This document shows, one piece after another, positions 25,953 to 34,414 of a stretch of 64,000 nt of DNA (within the stretch, counting starts at the first letter, position 1; the number at the start of each line of letters is the position of its first letter). The notes beneath the pieces were generated by a model, which had not been told where the DNA came from, did not search any database, and saw nothing but the letters and a program-made list of their open reading frames with translations. The position numbers and the translations under genes are program-made. Source of the DNA: Larkinella knui (GTDB lineage Bacteria > Bacteroidota > Bacteroidia > Cytophagales > Spirosomataceae); contig NZ_RQJP01000004.1 in NCBI RefSeq assembly GCF_003858645.1, forward strand, positions 310,001 through 374,000, written 5' to 3'.

Positions 25953-25989
25953 AAAAAAGCCGCTTTCTGTAGGAGAAAGCGGCTTTTTT
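25953..25989. terminator. Strong bidirectional terminator
   Basis: Perfect 16-bp arms (25953-25968 and 25974-25989) with outer A6/T6 runs and core GCCGCTTTCT. It lies 14 nt after the stop of the 176-aa gene and so ends the leftward tape-measure unit. Confidence 0.92.
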
Positions 25990-26003
25990 GGTAAGGATTT
26001 TAC

Positions 26004-26534
26004 CTACGACATGGCGAAAACTACCGACAGGTTGTCGATTTCACCGACCGGTTTGCCGCTGGCACCGACAACTTGCCGAAAACTTTTTTTCCTTTTTCGC
26101 TCCATTTTCACCTCAAAATCGCGCCAAACCTTCCAGGCGGTGTCGGCCGACAGGGTTTCTTCGTCGATGTCGTGTACATCCAGGAATTTTTTCACCGCCT
26201 GCATCTGATCCCCGGTCGCAAAATGATAGCCCATCACAAACGAGATCAGGCAATCCCGGAAGTGACGATCGAGGGCCACCTGCAGCATCCGGAGTTTTTT
26301 TTCGGGCACCTCCATGAACTTGGTTTCGGAGGGAATGTGAAAGACCAGGCATGGCCCGGTGGGCACTTCAAACCGCGTGGTCATGAACGTATTTTTGACC
26401 AGTGCCAGTGCCAGGATATCGCCCAGAAACGTCATCTTGCGAACCGCGATTGAGTGGTTTTTTCCGTCGCCGTAGCGGTTGATAATAAACTTTTGAATGT
26501 GAGATTTAACGGGTACCAGTACAGGGATTTGCAT
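26004..26534 (-). CDS. Phage protein of unknown function downstream of the tape measure
   Basis: A 176-aa basic protein (MQIPVLVPVKSHIQKFIINR). It contains FEVPTGPCLVFHIPSETKFM and a lysine/arginine cluster MERKRKKSFR near the C-terminus, which could bind nucleic acid. It is the last gene before a strong terminator. No family recognised; not clearly a tail protein. Confidence 0.55.
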   Translation of the reverse strand: MQIPVLVPVKSHIQKFIINRYGDGKNHSIAVRKMTFLGDILALALVKNTFMTTRFEVPTGPCLVFHIPSETKFMEVPEKKLRMLQVALDRHFRDCLISFVMGYHFATGDQMQAVKKFLDVHDIDEETLSADTAWKVWRDFEVKMERKRKKSFRQVVGASGKPVGEIDNLSVVFAMS

Positions 26535-26628
26535 AGTTTATTCGTGGGTGGGTTGCTTGCTAAGTTAAACAAATTTCCAGACATCAGGGAACACCTATTC
26601 ATTTCCGATCCTACCAGTTATCGTCCCA

Positions 26629-29600
26629 TTAACCAAGAGACGAAATCGCACTGATCAGTGCATCGAGTCGGCCGGCCTGGTTAGTTCCCCAAACCGCACC
26701 CTGCACCCCGTCGACGGCCCCCTTCACTTCCCGGGTTGCCCCTTCCACGGCGTTGATGCTTCCCTTCAGTTCGCGCACATCGCCGGCCATGCTGTTGATG
26801 GATGTTCGCATCGAAACCGACAGAGCCCCCAGGGCTAACGTATTTGATCTCGACATCGAATCCAGCGACTGGTCAATGCTGGTGGCCATTGTCTTCATGG
26901 CCAGTTGCAAGTCTTCCGACATGCTGGTTATGGCGTCACCAATATCTTCCAGGAGTTCAAGCTGCTTATCCGCCTTCTTGGCAGCTGCGGCCGCAGCTGC
27001 CGACGCGTCTCCCGAATACGATCCGGCATCGGCTGTGCCATTTGCGTCCCCTTCGTCGCCACTGGTCGGGCCATCATACATACTGGACATGGCCGCATTG
27101 GCTTCGGCCTGCTGAGCGGCCACTTCGGCATCCCGGGCCGCGGCTTCGGCTTCCCGCTTGGCTTTTTTTGTGCCGAACAACATCATTCGTCGTTCAAAAT
27201 AGGGCGTTTCCCCAATGCTGCCCAGGCCCCAGTTCCCCCCGCCGACACCCCCATCCCGGTAGGCAATTTTCTGCCCGTTTCGGTACATCGACGAATACAG
27301 CAGCCGGTCGATCACCGGTTTATTGTTGGAATAGGTGTTGCGGCTCAGAATCATAAACGGTTCGCCCCCTTCGGCTTCGCCCACTTCCCGGCCCGACTCC
27401 CGGTCGATCATCGAAATGCCCCGCTCACCGTAGCGACCGCCGTGCCGACCACCCTGCAGAACGCCGGCGTTTTTCACGTAGCTCTTGCCCCCCTTCCGGA
27501 ATTGTTGCTGCCAGCCCCAGCGGTCCGTCGCACGGTCGATACCTCCCTCACCGTACATCGGTTTGACCTGGCCGTCTTCCACGTACCCATGAACACCGCG
27601 GGCAAACGAGGGTGCGGGCTGGTTTTTGATCTTGGCGATCTGCAGGGCCGTTAAACCGGCAATGATTCCGGCAAACACCAGGTTTACCGGGAAGATACCC
27701 GACGCCAGGGCCTTCAGGGCAGCCTGGGCACCACTGATCAGGGCGGTGGCCACCTGGGCTTTCTTGTCGGCTTCCCACTTCTGCTTCGCCAGGGCTTTTT
27801 CCTTGTCGGCTCCGTCCTTGCGGATCGAGTCGGCTTCCGATTCAAAATCCTCCCGGATACTGGTCTTGCTTTCAGCCAGTTTGGTCTCAATCCGCTCAAT
27901 TTCTTCCGCCGAATCGCCCGCTGCGAGTTTCTCGGCTTCGGCCTGCTCTTCGGCGGCTTTGATGGCCGCTTCCATTCGGGTTTTGCTATCCGCCAGTTTG
28001 GTTTCGGTCTCTTTTTTCGAAGCCGCAATTTCTTTATCGAGCCGCTCCTGGGTCAGTTTATTCAGAAAAGCCACGCCCTGTTTGGCGATATCGCCCACCT
28101 GGTCAGCCACTTCCGAGGTCCGCTGCAGTTTCTTGTTGCGATGTTCTTCGTCGACCTGAAACATCTGGGTTGCAGCCGCCGTGAAACCCGCCACATCCCC
28201 ATCCAGAATCGACTTGAAGGCGTTGGAATAGTTCTGCCAGCGTTCGCGTTTGCGAGCCACGTGCTCTTCATCGAGCCGGGCCATCTCGCTCTCCAGTTGC
28301 TTGCCGGCCAGGGCTACGTCGGCGGTATATTTGGCGTTGATGGCGGTTTGCTGCGCGGCTTTCTGCTCCTGGCTCAGGTTGCTTTCCTGGATGCGGGCCA
28401 GTTCAGCATCGCGTTCGGCCGCCAGATTAGCTTTCAAATGATTGAGCTCCACCTGAAGCCGATCCCGTTTGATCTGGATCAGCTTCTGGGCATTATTGCC
28501 CGCATTCAGTTCCTTCCAATCGAACTGCGCCATTTCGGCGGCTTGCTCCTGCGTCCGGATAAAATTGTTCGACTCCCGTTCCCGGTTGCGGAATTCCGTG
28601 TTGATGGCGGCAACATCCTGGGTATATTTCGCCTTCAGGAGCGTCAGCAGCTGAGCCTCCTGTACTTCATCCGTAATTTCTTTTTCAATGCGAGCCTTTT
28701 CGGTTTCATACTTGAACTGGGCATCGGCCAGCCGGCGGGCCTTCTCGTCCGTTTCCAGGGCCAGTTTCAGTTCCCGCTCCATCGCCAGGGCTTTCTGCTG
28801 ATCCGCCGTGATCTTCTCCAGGTGCTTTTTATTCTCAGCTTCGATGTCGACTTTCAGCTGCGCATCCAGCGCCTTGATGGCTGCGGTTTTATCGGCCTCG
28901 CGGGCTTTGGAACTCTGAATGGCCGCGACCTCCTGTTCGTACTTCCACTGCAGTTTGGCAATTTCCCGCTGGGTTTCGTCGGCAATGGCCGCAATCTGTG
29001 CTTCCCGCTTTTTGGCAATAATGGCCTGGGTATCTTTCTGGATTTCTGCGTTTTCTTTTTCCCGGGCCGCTTTGGCCTGTTTGGCTTTCTGATCGTGGGT
29101 GTTCTGGTCCTCCAGCGTTTCCAATTGGCCGGTCTCCTTCGCACCCTGCACACTGGCCGTTTTCTTTTGCTCGATCAGCGTTTTATGATTGGCCAGGTGT
29201 TTGGGTTGTTCGGCTTTGATCTGTTCTTCGTAGCCCTTATTAAAACCGGCGGCTATTTTCTTACCGCCCTCCCACATGATGGTGGCCGCTTCGGCAAAAT
29301 TCAGACTCGTGATGGCGTTCCAGAAGTTGACCAGTTCGCCGGCCGCGACCTTCATCGCTTCGAACAAACCGTTGATGCCCGCGCGCACCGTCAGCGAGTT
29401 GTTGTACAGCGCGACAAAACCTGACACCAGCAGCATCACGGCCGCAATCACCACGCCAACCGGGTTGGCTTCCATGGCCAGATTCAGCAATTGCTGCGCG
29501 GTTGTGGCCGATTGCGTCCAGATCAGCCGGGCTTTTTCGGCTGCGGCATGGGCCAGACTGCTGGCCGTACTGGCAATCAGATGCCCGTTGAAGGCCAGTA

Positions 29601-31587
29601 AGGCCCCGCCCAGCAGTGCCAGTTCGGTTTTGTTCTCGCTTAGAAATTCCGGTACCGCCCGGATGATGTTCACAAAAGCCACAAAACCCTGAATGCCTTT
29701 CTGTAAAAAGGGAAGGAGAGCGCCCCCGGCGTCGACGGCCAGCTCTTTCATCGCCTTTTTAGCCTTATCCATTTCGGCCGCAGCCGTCTGGTTCATTTTA
29801 TTAAATTCGTCCTGGAGGCTCGTCGCCTGCTTCAAGGCCGGGTTGGCCAGCAGTTGCTCCTGGGCCTGCCGGCTGGTGGCCTTCGAAAGATCGGACACAA
29901 GTTTGGCCGCTTCTCCGGAATTGAAACCCAACTCCTTCATTTTAGCCGCGATCTGACTTTCACTTAATCCCTTGAAACTGGTGGCCAGTTTGATAAAAAA
30001 CTCGTTCGGATTCGACTTGATGAGTTTCGTGAGCTCAGCCTCCGACATGCCGAGCTGCTTGGCAAACTTGTCCGTGGATTTCGTAACCGTCTCCAGAGCG
30101 ACATTATAAACACCCTTCATGGCATTAGCCGCCAGTTCCTGCTTCTGACGCACCATGTCGGTCTGGTCCTTCAACAGTGACATTACTTTGGTAGCTTCGT
30201 CGGATTTGATCCCTAACTCAGCTAGGCGCTTATTGACCTGATCAGTGGGTAGGCCGCGCAGACTGTCTGCCAACTTCAGCAGAAACTCATTGGGATTGGT
30301 ATTGATGAGTTGTTTCATCTGGGTTTCGGTAATGCCCAGTTGCTTGGCAAAAGTAGCCGTATCCCTTGAAGCACCCATCAGGATGCTGGACAGTCCGCCG
30401 GCTGCAATTTCGGCCGTCATGCCCAGTTCCTGGAAGGCGGCTCCCAGGCCCATCGTCTGGGTAATCTGGGGAGAAAGATCACCCAGTTGACCCATGCGCT
30501 GGGCAAAGTCGGCGACGACGGGGGCGGTGGCGGAGCCAGCGGCCCCTAACTCATTGAGCGCCGATCCGATATCGTTAATGGCATCGCCAGCTTTCATGTC
30601 GCGGGTTTCCTTGAAGAGCTTCTGCAGGGCTCCAATTTCCTTGGCGGCTTCTTCGGCTCCTCCCGTAAACTCGTCTCCCAGTGCCACAACGGCCTTGTCG
30701 ACTGATTTGACGAAACCCAGCAGTTCATCATTAGCAACCCCCAACTGACCACCGATCTGGGCAATGCTCATCAAATCCTCCTTCGTGGTACGGGTGTCGA
30801 TTTGACTCAGGGCATCCGACAGCGCAGTGACTTGTTCGGTCGACAGTCCCGTGGCTTTGGCGACTCCACCCATCATGTCAGACAATTTCAGTGCTCCGTC
30901 AACCCCTTCCCGGAAGAATTGATACACTTCCTGCGCCAGTTGCACAAATGAAAAAGCCCCTATAAAACCCACGACCGCATTCTGCACCTGCTTCCAGCGC
31001 GAAGGCTGTTCCGCCAGCGTCGTACCGAGTTGTTTCTGAACCTCGTTCTGTTTGGCCACCGCATCGGCGTGGGCCTTCGTACCAGGCACCAGGCTTTCGA
31101 TTTCTTTCCCCAACTGATCAGCAACCTCCCTCAGTTGCTTGACGGAAAGGGTGGCCCGCTTGTTTTTATCATCCCAGTCCGCAACAGCAGTACTGGTTTC
31201 TCCCAGAGCCTGGCCCACCCCTCTTGCCTGAATCCGCACTTCCCCCAGGCGGGTATTGACTTCGGAAAGGCGGGCCGACTTGGCCACAAATTCCTCCGTA
31301 CCAGGCGTGAGGTTTTTAAGTTCTTTGGTCAGCGATCGGGACTCGTTCTCAAGCTGCTTCATGGTCAGCCCCGTTAACCCGACACTTTCCCGTAGGCCCT
31401 TCTGAGCATCCTGGTTTTTTCCGAGCTCCTTATACAACTCGGCCCATTCCTGACTCCCCTTGGGTGCTTCCTTCAGGGCCCGTTCCAGTTTGCGGGCTTC
31501 TCCTTCCAGCAACGCCAGTTGGTTACGCGCAGCATCGCCCTCAATTTTGAGGGTAATACTGGCGGTTTCGTTTAAATCCATTCCCAT
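26629..31587 (-). CDS. Tail tape measure protein
   Basis: About 1652 aa from ATG 31587 (MGMDLNETASITLKIEGD). The N-terminal third is helical and TP901-like. Two related ~57-aa segments (GITETQMKQLINTNPNEF... and GMSEAELTKLIKSNPNEF..., nt about 30340-30170 and 30055-29890) form an internal repeat. Two hydrophobic segments follow (LALLGGALLAFNGHLIA; VVIAAVMLLVSGFVALYNN), then roughly 500 residues of coiled coil and a Gly-rich C-terminal domain (GVHGYVEDGQVKPMYGEGGI). Length, hydrophobic core and coiled coil are diagnostic for a tape measure; about 1650 residues suggests a long tail, roughly 250 nm by the usual 1.5 angstrom per residue. Confidence 0.92.
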   Translation of the reverse strand: MGMDLNETASITLKIEGDAARNQLALLEGEARKLERALKEAPKGSQEWAELYKELGKNQDAQKGLRESVGLTGLTMKQLENESRSLTKELKNLTPGTEEFVAKSARLSEVNTRLGEVRIQARGVGQALGETSTAVADWDDKNKRATLSVKQLREVADQLGKEIESLVPGTKAHADAVAKQNEVQKQLGTTLAEQPSRWKQVQNAVVGFIGAFSFVQLAQEVYQFFREGVDGALKLSDMMGGVAKATGLSTEQVTALSDALSQIDTRTTKEDLMSIAQIGGQLGVANDELLGFVKSVDKAVVALGDEFTGGAEEAAKEIGALQKLFKETRDMKAGDAINDIGSALNELGAAGSATAPVVADFAQRMGQLGDLSPQITQTMGLGAAFQELGMTAEIAAGGLSSILMGASRDTATFAKQLGITETQMKQLINTNPNEFLLKLADSLRGLPTDQVNKRLAELGIKSDEATKVMSLLKDQTDMVRQKQELAANAMKGVYNVALETVTKSTDKFAKQLGMSEAELTKLIKSNPNEFFIKLATSFKGLSESQIAAKMKELGFNSGEAAKLVSDLSKATSRQAQEQLLANPALKQATSLQDEFNKMNQTAAAEMDKAKKAMKELAVDAGGALLPFLQKGIQGFVAFVNIIRAVPEFLSENKTELALLGGALLAFNGHLIASTASSLAHAAAEKARLIWTQSATTAQQLLNLAMEANPVGVVIAAVMLLVSGFVALYNNSLTVRAGINGLFEAMKVAAGELVNFWNAITSLNFAEAATIMWEGGKKIAAGFNKGYEEQIKAEQPKHLANHKTLIEQKKTASVQGAKETGQLETLEDQNTHDQKAKQAKAAREKENAEIQKDTQAIIAKKREAQIAAIADETQREIAKLQWKYEQEVAAIQSSKAREADKTAAIKALDAQLKVDIEAENKKHLEKITADQQKALAMERELKLALETDEKARRLADAQFKYETEKARIEKEITDEVQEAQLLTLLKAKYTQDVAAINTEFRNRERESNNFIRTQEQAAEMAQFDWKELNAGNNAQKLIQIKRDRLQVELNHLKANLAAERDAELARIQESNLSQEQKAAQQTAINAKYTADVALAGKQLESEMARLDEEHVARKRERWQNYSNAFKSILDGDVAGFTAAATQMFQVDEEHRNKKLQRTSEVADQVGDIAKQGVAFLNKLTQERLDKEIAASKKETETKLADSKTRMEAAIKAAEEQAEAEKLAAGDSAEEIERIETKLAESKTSIREDFESEADSIRKDGADKEKALAKQKWEADKKAQVATALISGAQAALKALASGIFPVNLVFAGIIAGLTALQIAKIKNQPAPSFARGVHGYVEDGQVKPMYGEGGIDRATDRWGWQQQFRKGGKSYVKNAGVLQGGRHGGRYGERGISMIDRESGREVGEAEGGEPFMILSRNTYSNNKPVIDRLLYSSMYRNGQKIAYRDGGVGGGNWGLGSIGETPYFERRMMLFGTKKAKREAEAAARDAEVAAQQAEANAAMSSMYDGPTSGDEGDANGTADAGSYSGDASAAAAAAAKKADKQLELLEDIGDAITSMSEDLQLAMKTMATSIDQSLDSMSRSNTLALGALSVSMRTSINSMAGDVRELKGSINAVEGATREVKGAVDGVQGAVWGTNQAGRLDALISAISSLG

Positions 31588-31646
31588 CGTCGACGCACAG
31601 TTATAGCTTGACAATGGCAAGAAAAACAAGCTTTCGAGGACCTAAT

Positions 31647-31651
31647 AGGAC
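31647..31651 (-). promoter_or_regulatory. AGGAC box before the tape-measure gene
   Basis: GTCCT on the - strand, directly after the T run of the terminator at 31655-31683 and 60 nt before the tape-measure start. A second AGGAC lies at 31637-31641. Candidate late promoter element. Confidence 0.35.
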
Positions 31652-31654
31652 ACA

Positions 31655-31683
31655 AAAAAGCCCTGAAGACCAATCTCCAGGGC
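31655..31683 (-). terminator. Terminator after the Dam methylase gene
   Basis: GCCCTG (31660-31665) pairs with CAGGGC (31678-31683), with further AGA/TCT pairing inside. The - strand stem is followed by TTTTTTGTG. It lies 22 nt beyond the Dam stop. Confidence 0.8.
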
Positions 31684-31705
31684 ATGAATGAATACTCATC
31701 CGGAA

Positions 31706-32509
31706 TTAATAATTCCAGGTCAGGCACTCGGTTTTTTCTTTCTTCTGCGCCCGTCGCCCATCGACGGCCAGCGTCTTTTTAATGTCTTCGGATTTCCACC
31801 CAAACCGGTCCCGGTAATCCATCAGGATCGGTTCCGGATAACTGGAGAGCAGGAATTTGCCCTGCATTTTCAGGCAAGCTTCCAGCAGGTTCCGGAAGTC
31901 GTCGAGGGTGTATCCTTTGTAGGCACCCTGGTCAGAGGTAACATACGGTGGATCCAGGTAGAAAAAGGTTTCCGGCGAATCGTAGGCCTTCATTACTTTC
32001 AGGACGTCGTACGATTCGATGGTGACGCGTTTCAATCGCTCCTGGTACGCATCCGTGAGCATTTTCTTCTTGTTGTAAATCTTCAGTGCCGTGCTGCCTT
32101 TCCGATCGTACCCGAAACCGCCATCAATGACGCAGCTGAAGCTCATGTTGGTTTGCACCCAGATTGACCACGCCATGCGAAGCGCATCCCTGATTTCCGC
32201 TTCTCCCGACTGGTATTCCTGAGCCGTTTCCCTGTGCTGCTGGCGGCTGTGGAAGGTCTCGTTGATAAGCCGTTGCAATTCATCAATATCGTATTTTAAC
32301 ACCTTGTAAAAGCTGATCAGGCGGTTATTGATATCATTCACCACTTCGAACGAGCTGGGTGCTTTGCCCCAAAAGAGGGCACCACCTCCGAAAAATGGTT
32401 CGCAGTAGGTATGGTGCTCAGGAATTTTGGGCAGGATGTGGCGAAGCATCATTTGTTTGCCACCATAGTAACTGATGGGGGTTTTAAGCAATGGTTTTAC
32501 AGTGGTCAT
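31706..32509 (-). CDS. dam: D12-class DNA adenine N6-methyltransferase (Dam-like)
   Basis: About 267 aa from ATG 32509 (MTTVKPLLKTPISYYGGKQM). SAM-binding motif FFGGGALFWGKA and catalytic motif DPPY in FFYLDPPYVTSDQGAYKG define the alpha-class MTase family D12, which usually methylates GATC. No restriction enzyme is adjacent, so it is a solitary phage methylase, plausibly protecting phage DNA or regulating packaging. A longer TTG start at 32536 is possible. It has its own terminator. Confidence 0.92.
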   Translation of the reverse strand: MTTVKPLLKTPISYYGGKQMMLRHILPKIPEHHTYCEPFFGGGALFWGKAPSSFEVVNDINNRLISFYKVLKYDIDELQRLINETFHSRQQHRETAQEYQSGEAEIRDALRMAWSIWVQTNMSFSCVIDGGFGYDRKGSTALKIYNKKKMLTDAYQERLKRVTIESYDVLKVMKAYDSPETFFYLDPPYVTSDQGAYKGYTLDDFRNLLEACLKMQGKFLLSSYPEPILMDYRDRFGWKSEDIKKTLAVDGRRAQKKEKTECLTWNY

Positions 32510-32647
32510 AACGTTGAGTTGTTGAGTGAACTTCAAAGTTGACCCGAACCCTTTTATTCTTGTAGGACATTTTTTTGTACCCCTTTCTACTATCTTGCAA
32601 TCGTTCTCCCGCAGTCGCCAGCGGCCTAAAAACGGCTTTACATACCG

Positions 32648-32890
32648 ATGACAACATCAAATCAATTCGAAGGCGGAATCGCTTTCGCCAGAGCAGCCTT
32701 TGCTCAACTGGATTGTCGGGGCACCAAATGGAAAACCAGAAACGTGCCTGCCTACATCCGGGAGCATCTTTGGATGTCTCATTATCTCACTGAAAAATCC
32801 GGTGAGCAACTTTTGTACGTCATCCGGCCGCCGGACGAACTAAACCCCAAAGTGCATTTCGTCCGCTGGCCACCACTGGAGCCAGCATGA
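32648..32890 (+). CDS. Small phage protein, antisense to the late operon
   Basis: 80 aa, starting MTTSNQFEGGIAFARAAFAQ. Its last bases overlap the next ATG as ATGA. GC content is phage-like, unlike the AT-rich genes that follow. It is divergent from dam. It has no recognised motif; a nested + frame at 32575-32793 is judged a shadow. Confidence 0.5.
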   Translation: MTTSNQFEGGIAFARAAFAQLDCRGTKWKTRNVPAYIREHLWMSHYLTEKSGEQLLYVIRPPDELNPKVHFVRWPPLEPA

Positions 32891-33180
32891 AAAATAGATT
32901 TTCGTTGGAAAACGATGAAGCCGCTTCGAAGCCCGAAGCGGCTTTTATTTTAAATAGAGGAGAACCCTCAATTCGAGCACGTATTGTTCACTTTCGTACT
33001 CTAAAGCAATTAGATGAATACGTTCCAACCCGGCCATTTGTTCAGATTAGAACATTACCGGTTTTATTGGAAATAGTAGATGTACCTGACAATTTACCGC
33101 AGAATAAAGTAAGGTATTGGCTGGATCGAATGGCTATTTGGTATTATCGTGTCGTCCTTAAACCTGAGGTTGAAAATTAA
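32887..33180 (+). CDS. Small protein with a terminator-like hairpin inside its 5' end
   Basis: 97 aa (MKNRFSLENDEAASKPEAAF...), coupled to the 80-aa gene by ATGA. An 11-bp hairpin with a T-rich tail (32918-32946) lies over codons 11-20, so transcription may be attenuated within the gene. The C-terminal two thirds (VRYWLDRMAIWYYRVVLKPE) looks like a genuine soluble domain. Composition changes from GC-rich to AT-rich along the gene, suggesting it spans a cargo junction. Confidence 0.5.
   Translation: MKNRFSLENDEAASKPEAAFILNRGEPSIRARIVHFRTLKQLDEYVPTRPFVQIRTLPVLLEIVDVPDNLPQNKVRYWLDRMAIWYYRVVLKPEVEN
32918..32946 (+). terminator. Intrinsic-terminator-like hairpin in a coding frame
   Basis: AAGCCGCTTCG (32918-32928) and CGAAGCGGCTT (32934-32944) are perfect 11-bp arms with a 5-nt loop, followed by TTATTTT. 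It lies 28 nt after the stop of the 80-aa gene, where a terminator is expected, but inside the frame of the 97-aa gene. Confidence 0.7.
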
Positions 33181-33297
33181 ATTTTAATTATTGGATTATG
33201 CATAATTAATTTTGATTAAATTCACTATGTACTAAATTGGCATGTAGAGATTTTCAAAATCAATTAGGAACTTTATTCTTTGATGACTTTTTAATAT

Positions 33298-34041
33298 ATG
33301 GCCCCAAGATTAAAAAGGTTGACCAACCCAACAGGAAAATCAGTTATTTTTCAAATAGTATCTGCTACCATTGCGGTTGAAATCTTCTTAATTGCATTGT
33401 GTTTAGTACCCTATGGTGATAATAGTTTACCAATTTTCACGCTGGATAAAAAGATCCCAATGGTTGTGTTTGCATCTTTACCACCAGTCTTAATCGTAAT
33501 TATACAATTTCGGAACACTCTTGCTTTGCAAAAAGCTACCTTTATCAAGGATTTTGTGTCGAAATTGTACACTGACAAAGAATTATCACAATCTTTTCAT
33601 TACTTAATATATAAATATGAAAATGATGTATACAAAGAATTTTTGAAAGCTTCGCCGGAAAGAAGACAGGAAATGCAGAAAGGTAGGAGTGAGGGAATTC
33701 GATATTTTGATCCAGCTACATTTCAAGGAACAGAGGAAGAAAGACGTTTTGATGGAATTTTAGGGTATTTCGATATAATAGGATACCATTATTCGTCAGG
33801 AACTCTAGAAATTGAAGATATTGGGAAGTTATTGGGTTATCATCTCACTTTCCTTTTAAAAAGGGAAGTAGTTACAGATTATTTAAATTCGATACCTCAA
33901 TATTGGGAAGGAATTACTAGAAATAGGGTGCCTACATCTGTAAGTCCACTTCGATACTTGACAATATTACTAAATGCATTTATTAAGTATAATGCAGCGG
34001 AAGAAAAGAAAATAAGGGATATCAACGATAAACTACTATAG
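33298..34041 (+). CDS. Two-span membrane protein of an antisense cargo module
   Basis: A 247-aa protein with two N-terminal hydrophobic segments (about residues 17-38 and 54-72: IVSATIAVEIFLIALCLV and VVFASLPPVLIVIIQF). A cytoplasmic helical domain of about 170 residues follows, rich in aromatic and charged residues (SQSFHYLIYKYENDVYKEFL). The topology resembles DUF4760-like membrane proteins, but I cannot assign a family. Strongly AT-rich, antisense to the tail operon and coupled to a small soluble partner. That pattern suggests a moron expressed from the lysogen, possibly for superinfection exclusion or defence. Confidence 0.65.
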   Translation: MAPRLKRLTNPTGKSVIFQIVSATIAVEIFLIALCLVPYGDNSLPIFTLDKKIPMVVFASLPPVLIVIIQFRNTLALQKATFIKDFVSKLYTDKELSQSFHYLIYKYENDVYKEFLKASPERRQEMQKGRSEGIRYFDPATFQGTEEERRFDGILGYFDIIGYHYSSGTLEIEDIGKLLGYHLTFLLKREVVTDYLNSIPQYWEGITRNRVPTSVSPLRYLTILLNAFIKYNAAEEKKIRDINDKLL

Positions 34042-34043
34042 TG

Positions 34044-34403
34044 ATGGCAGAATTTAATAACTCAATTTCAAGGGAAATCATTTTGAATGCAAAGGCTCTA
34101 GCAATTAAACAAAGCTACTTACCCATGAGCCCTTATCATGCACAATCTAGCTCTAAAATAGATCTATGTGCAGCCGCTTGTCTTGCATATGCAGGATTTG
34201 ATGCAGTTTCTAAACAAGAATCAGAAGCTTTCATTTTGAGGCTTATTCAAGAGGGAGAAGAAGATACACTGTTGAAAGCTTTTGAACAATTAAATTGGCC
34301 GACTTCCCTTTGTGAAGAAATGCGAGCCGATAACGATATTACTCCAGAGGCCTTCCGACTATCAAAATTCTTAAGAACCTGTGATAGTCTAATTGAATCT
34401 TAA
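34044..34403 (+). CDS. Small soluble partner of the cargo membrane protein
   Basis: 119 aa from ATG 34044; a GTG at 34041 overlaps the previous stop. It is helical, with a central KIDLCAAACLAYAGFDAVSK stretch and an acidic C-terminal half. No signal or membrane segment. Tight coupling to the 247-aa membrane gene implies related function. It ends 11 nt before the convergent tail gene with no terminator between them, so antisense read-through is possible. Confidence 0.65.
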   Translation: MAEFNNSISREIILNAKALAIKQSYLPMSPYHAQSSSKIDLCAAACLAYAGFDAVSKQESEAFILRLIQEGEEDTLLKAFEQLNWPTSLCEEMRADNDITPEAFRLSKFLRTCDSLIES

Positions 34404-34414
34404 TACTTTTATGA

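Noticed and set aside
32575-32793. A + strand 72-aa frame
   Set aside because: It overlaps the better supported 80-aa gene, which is coupled by ATGA to the next gene.
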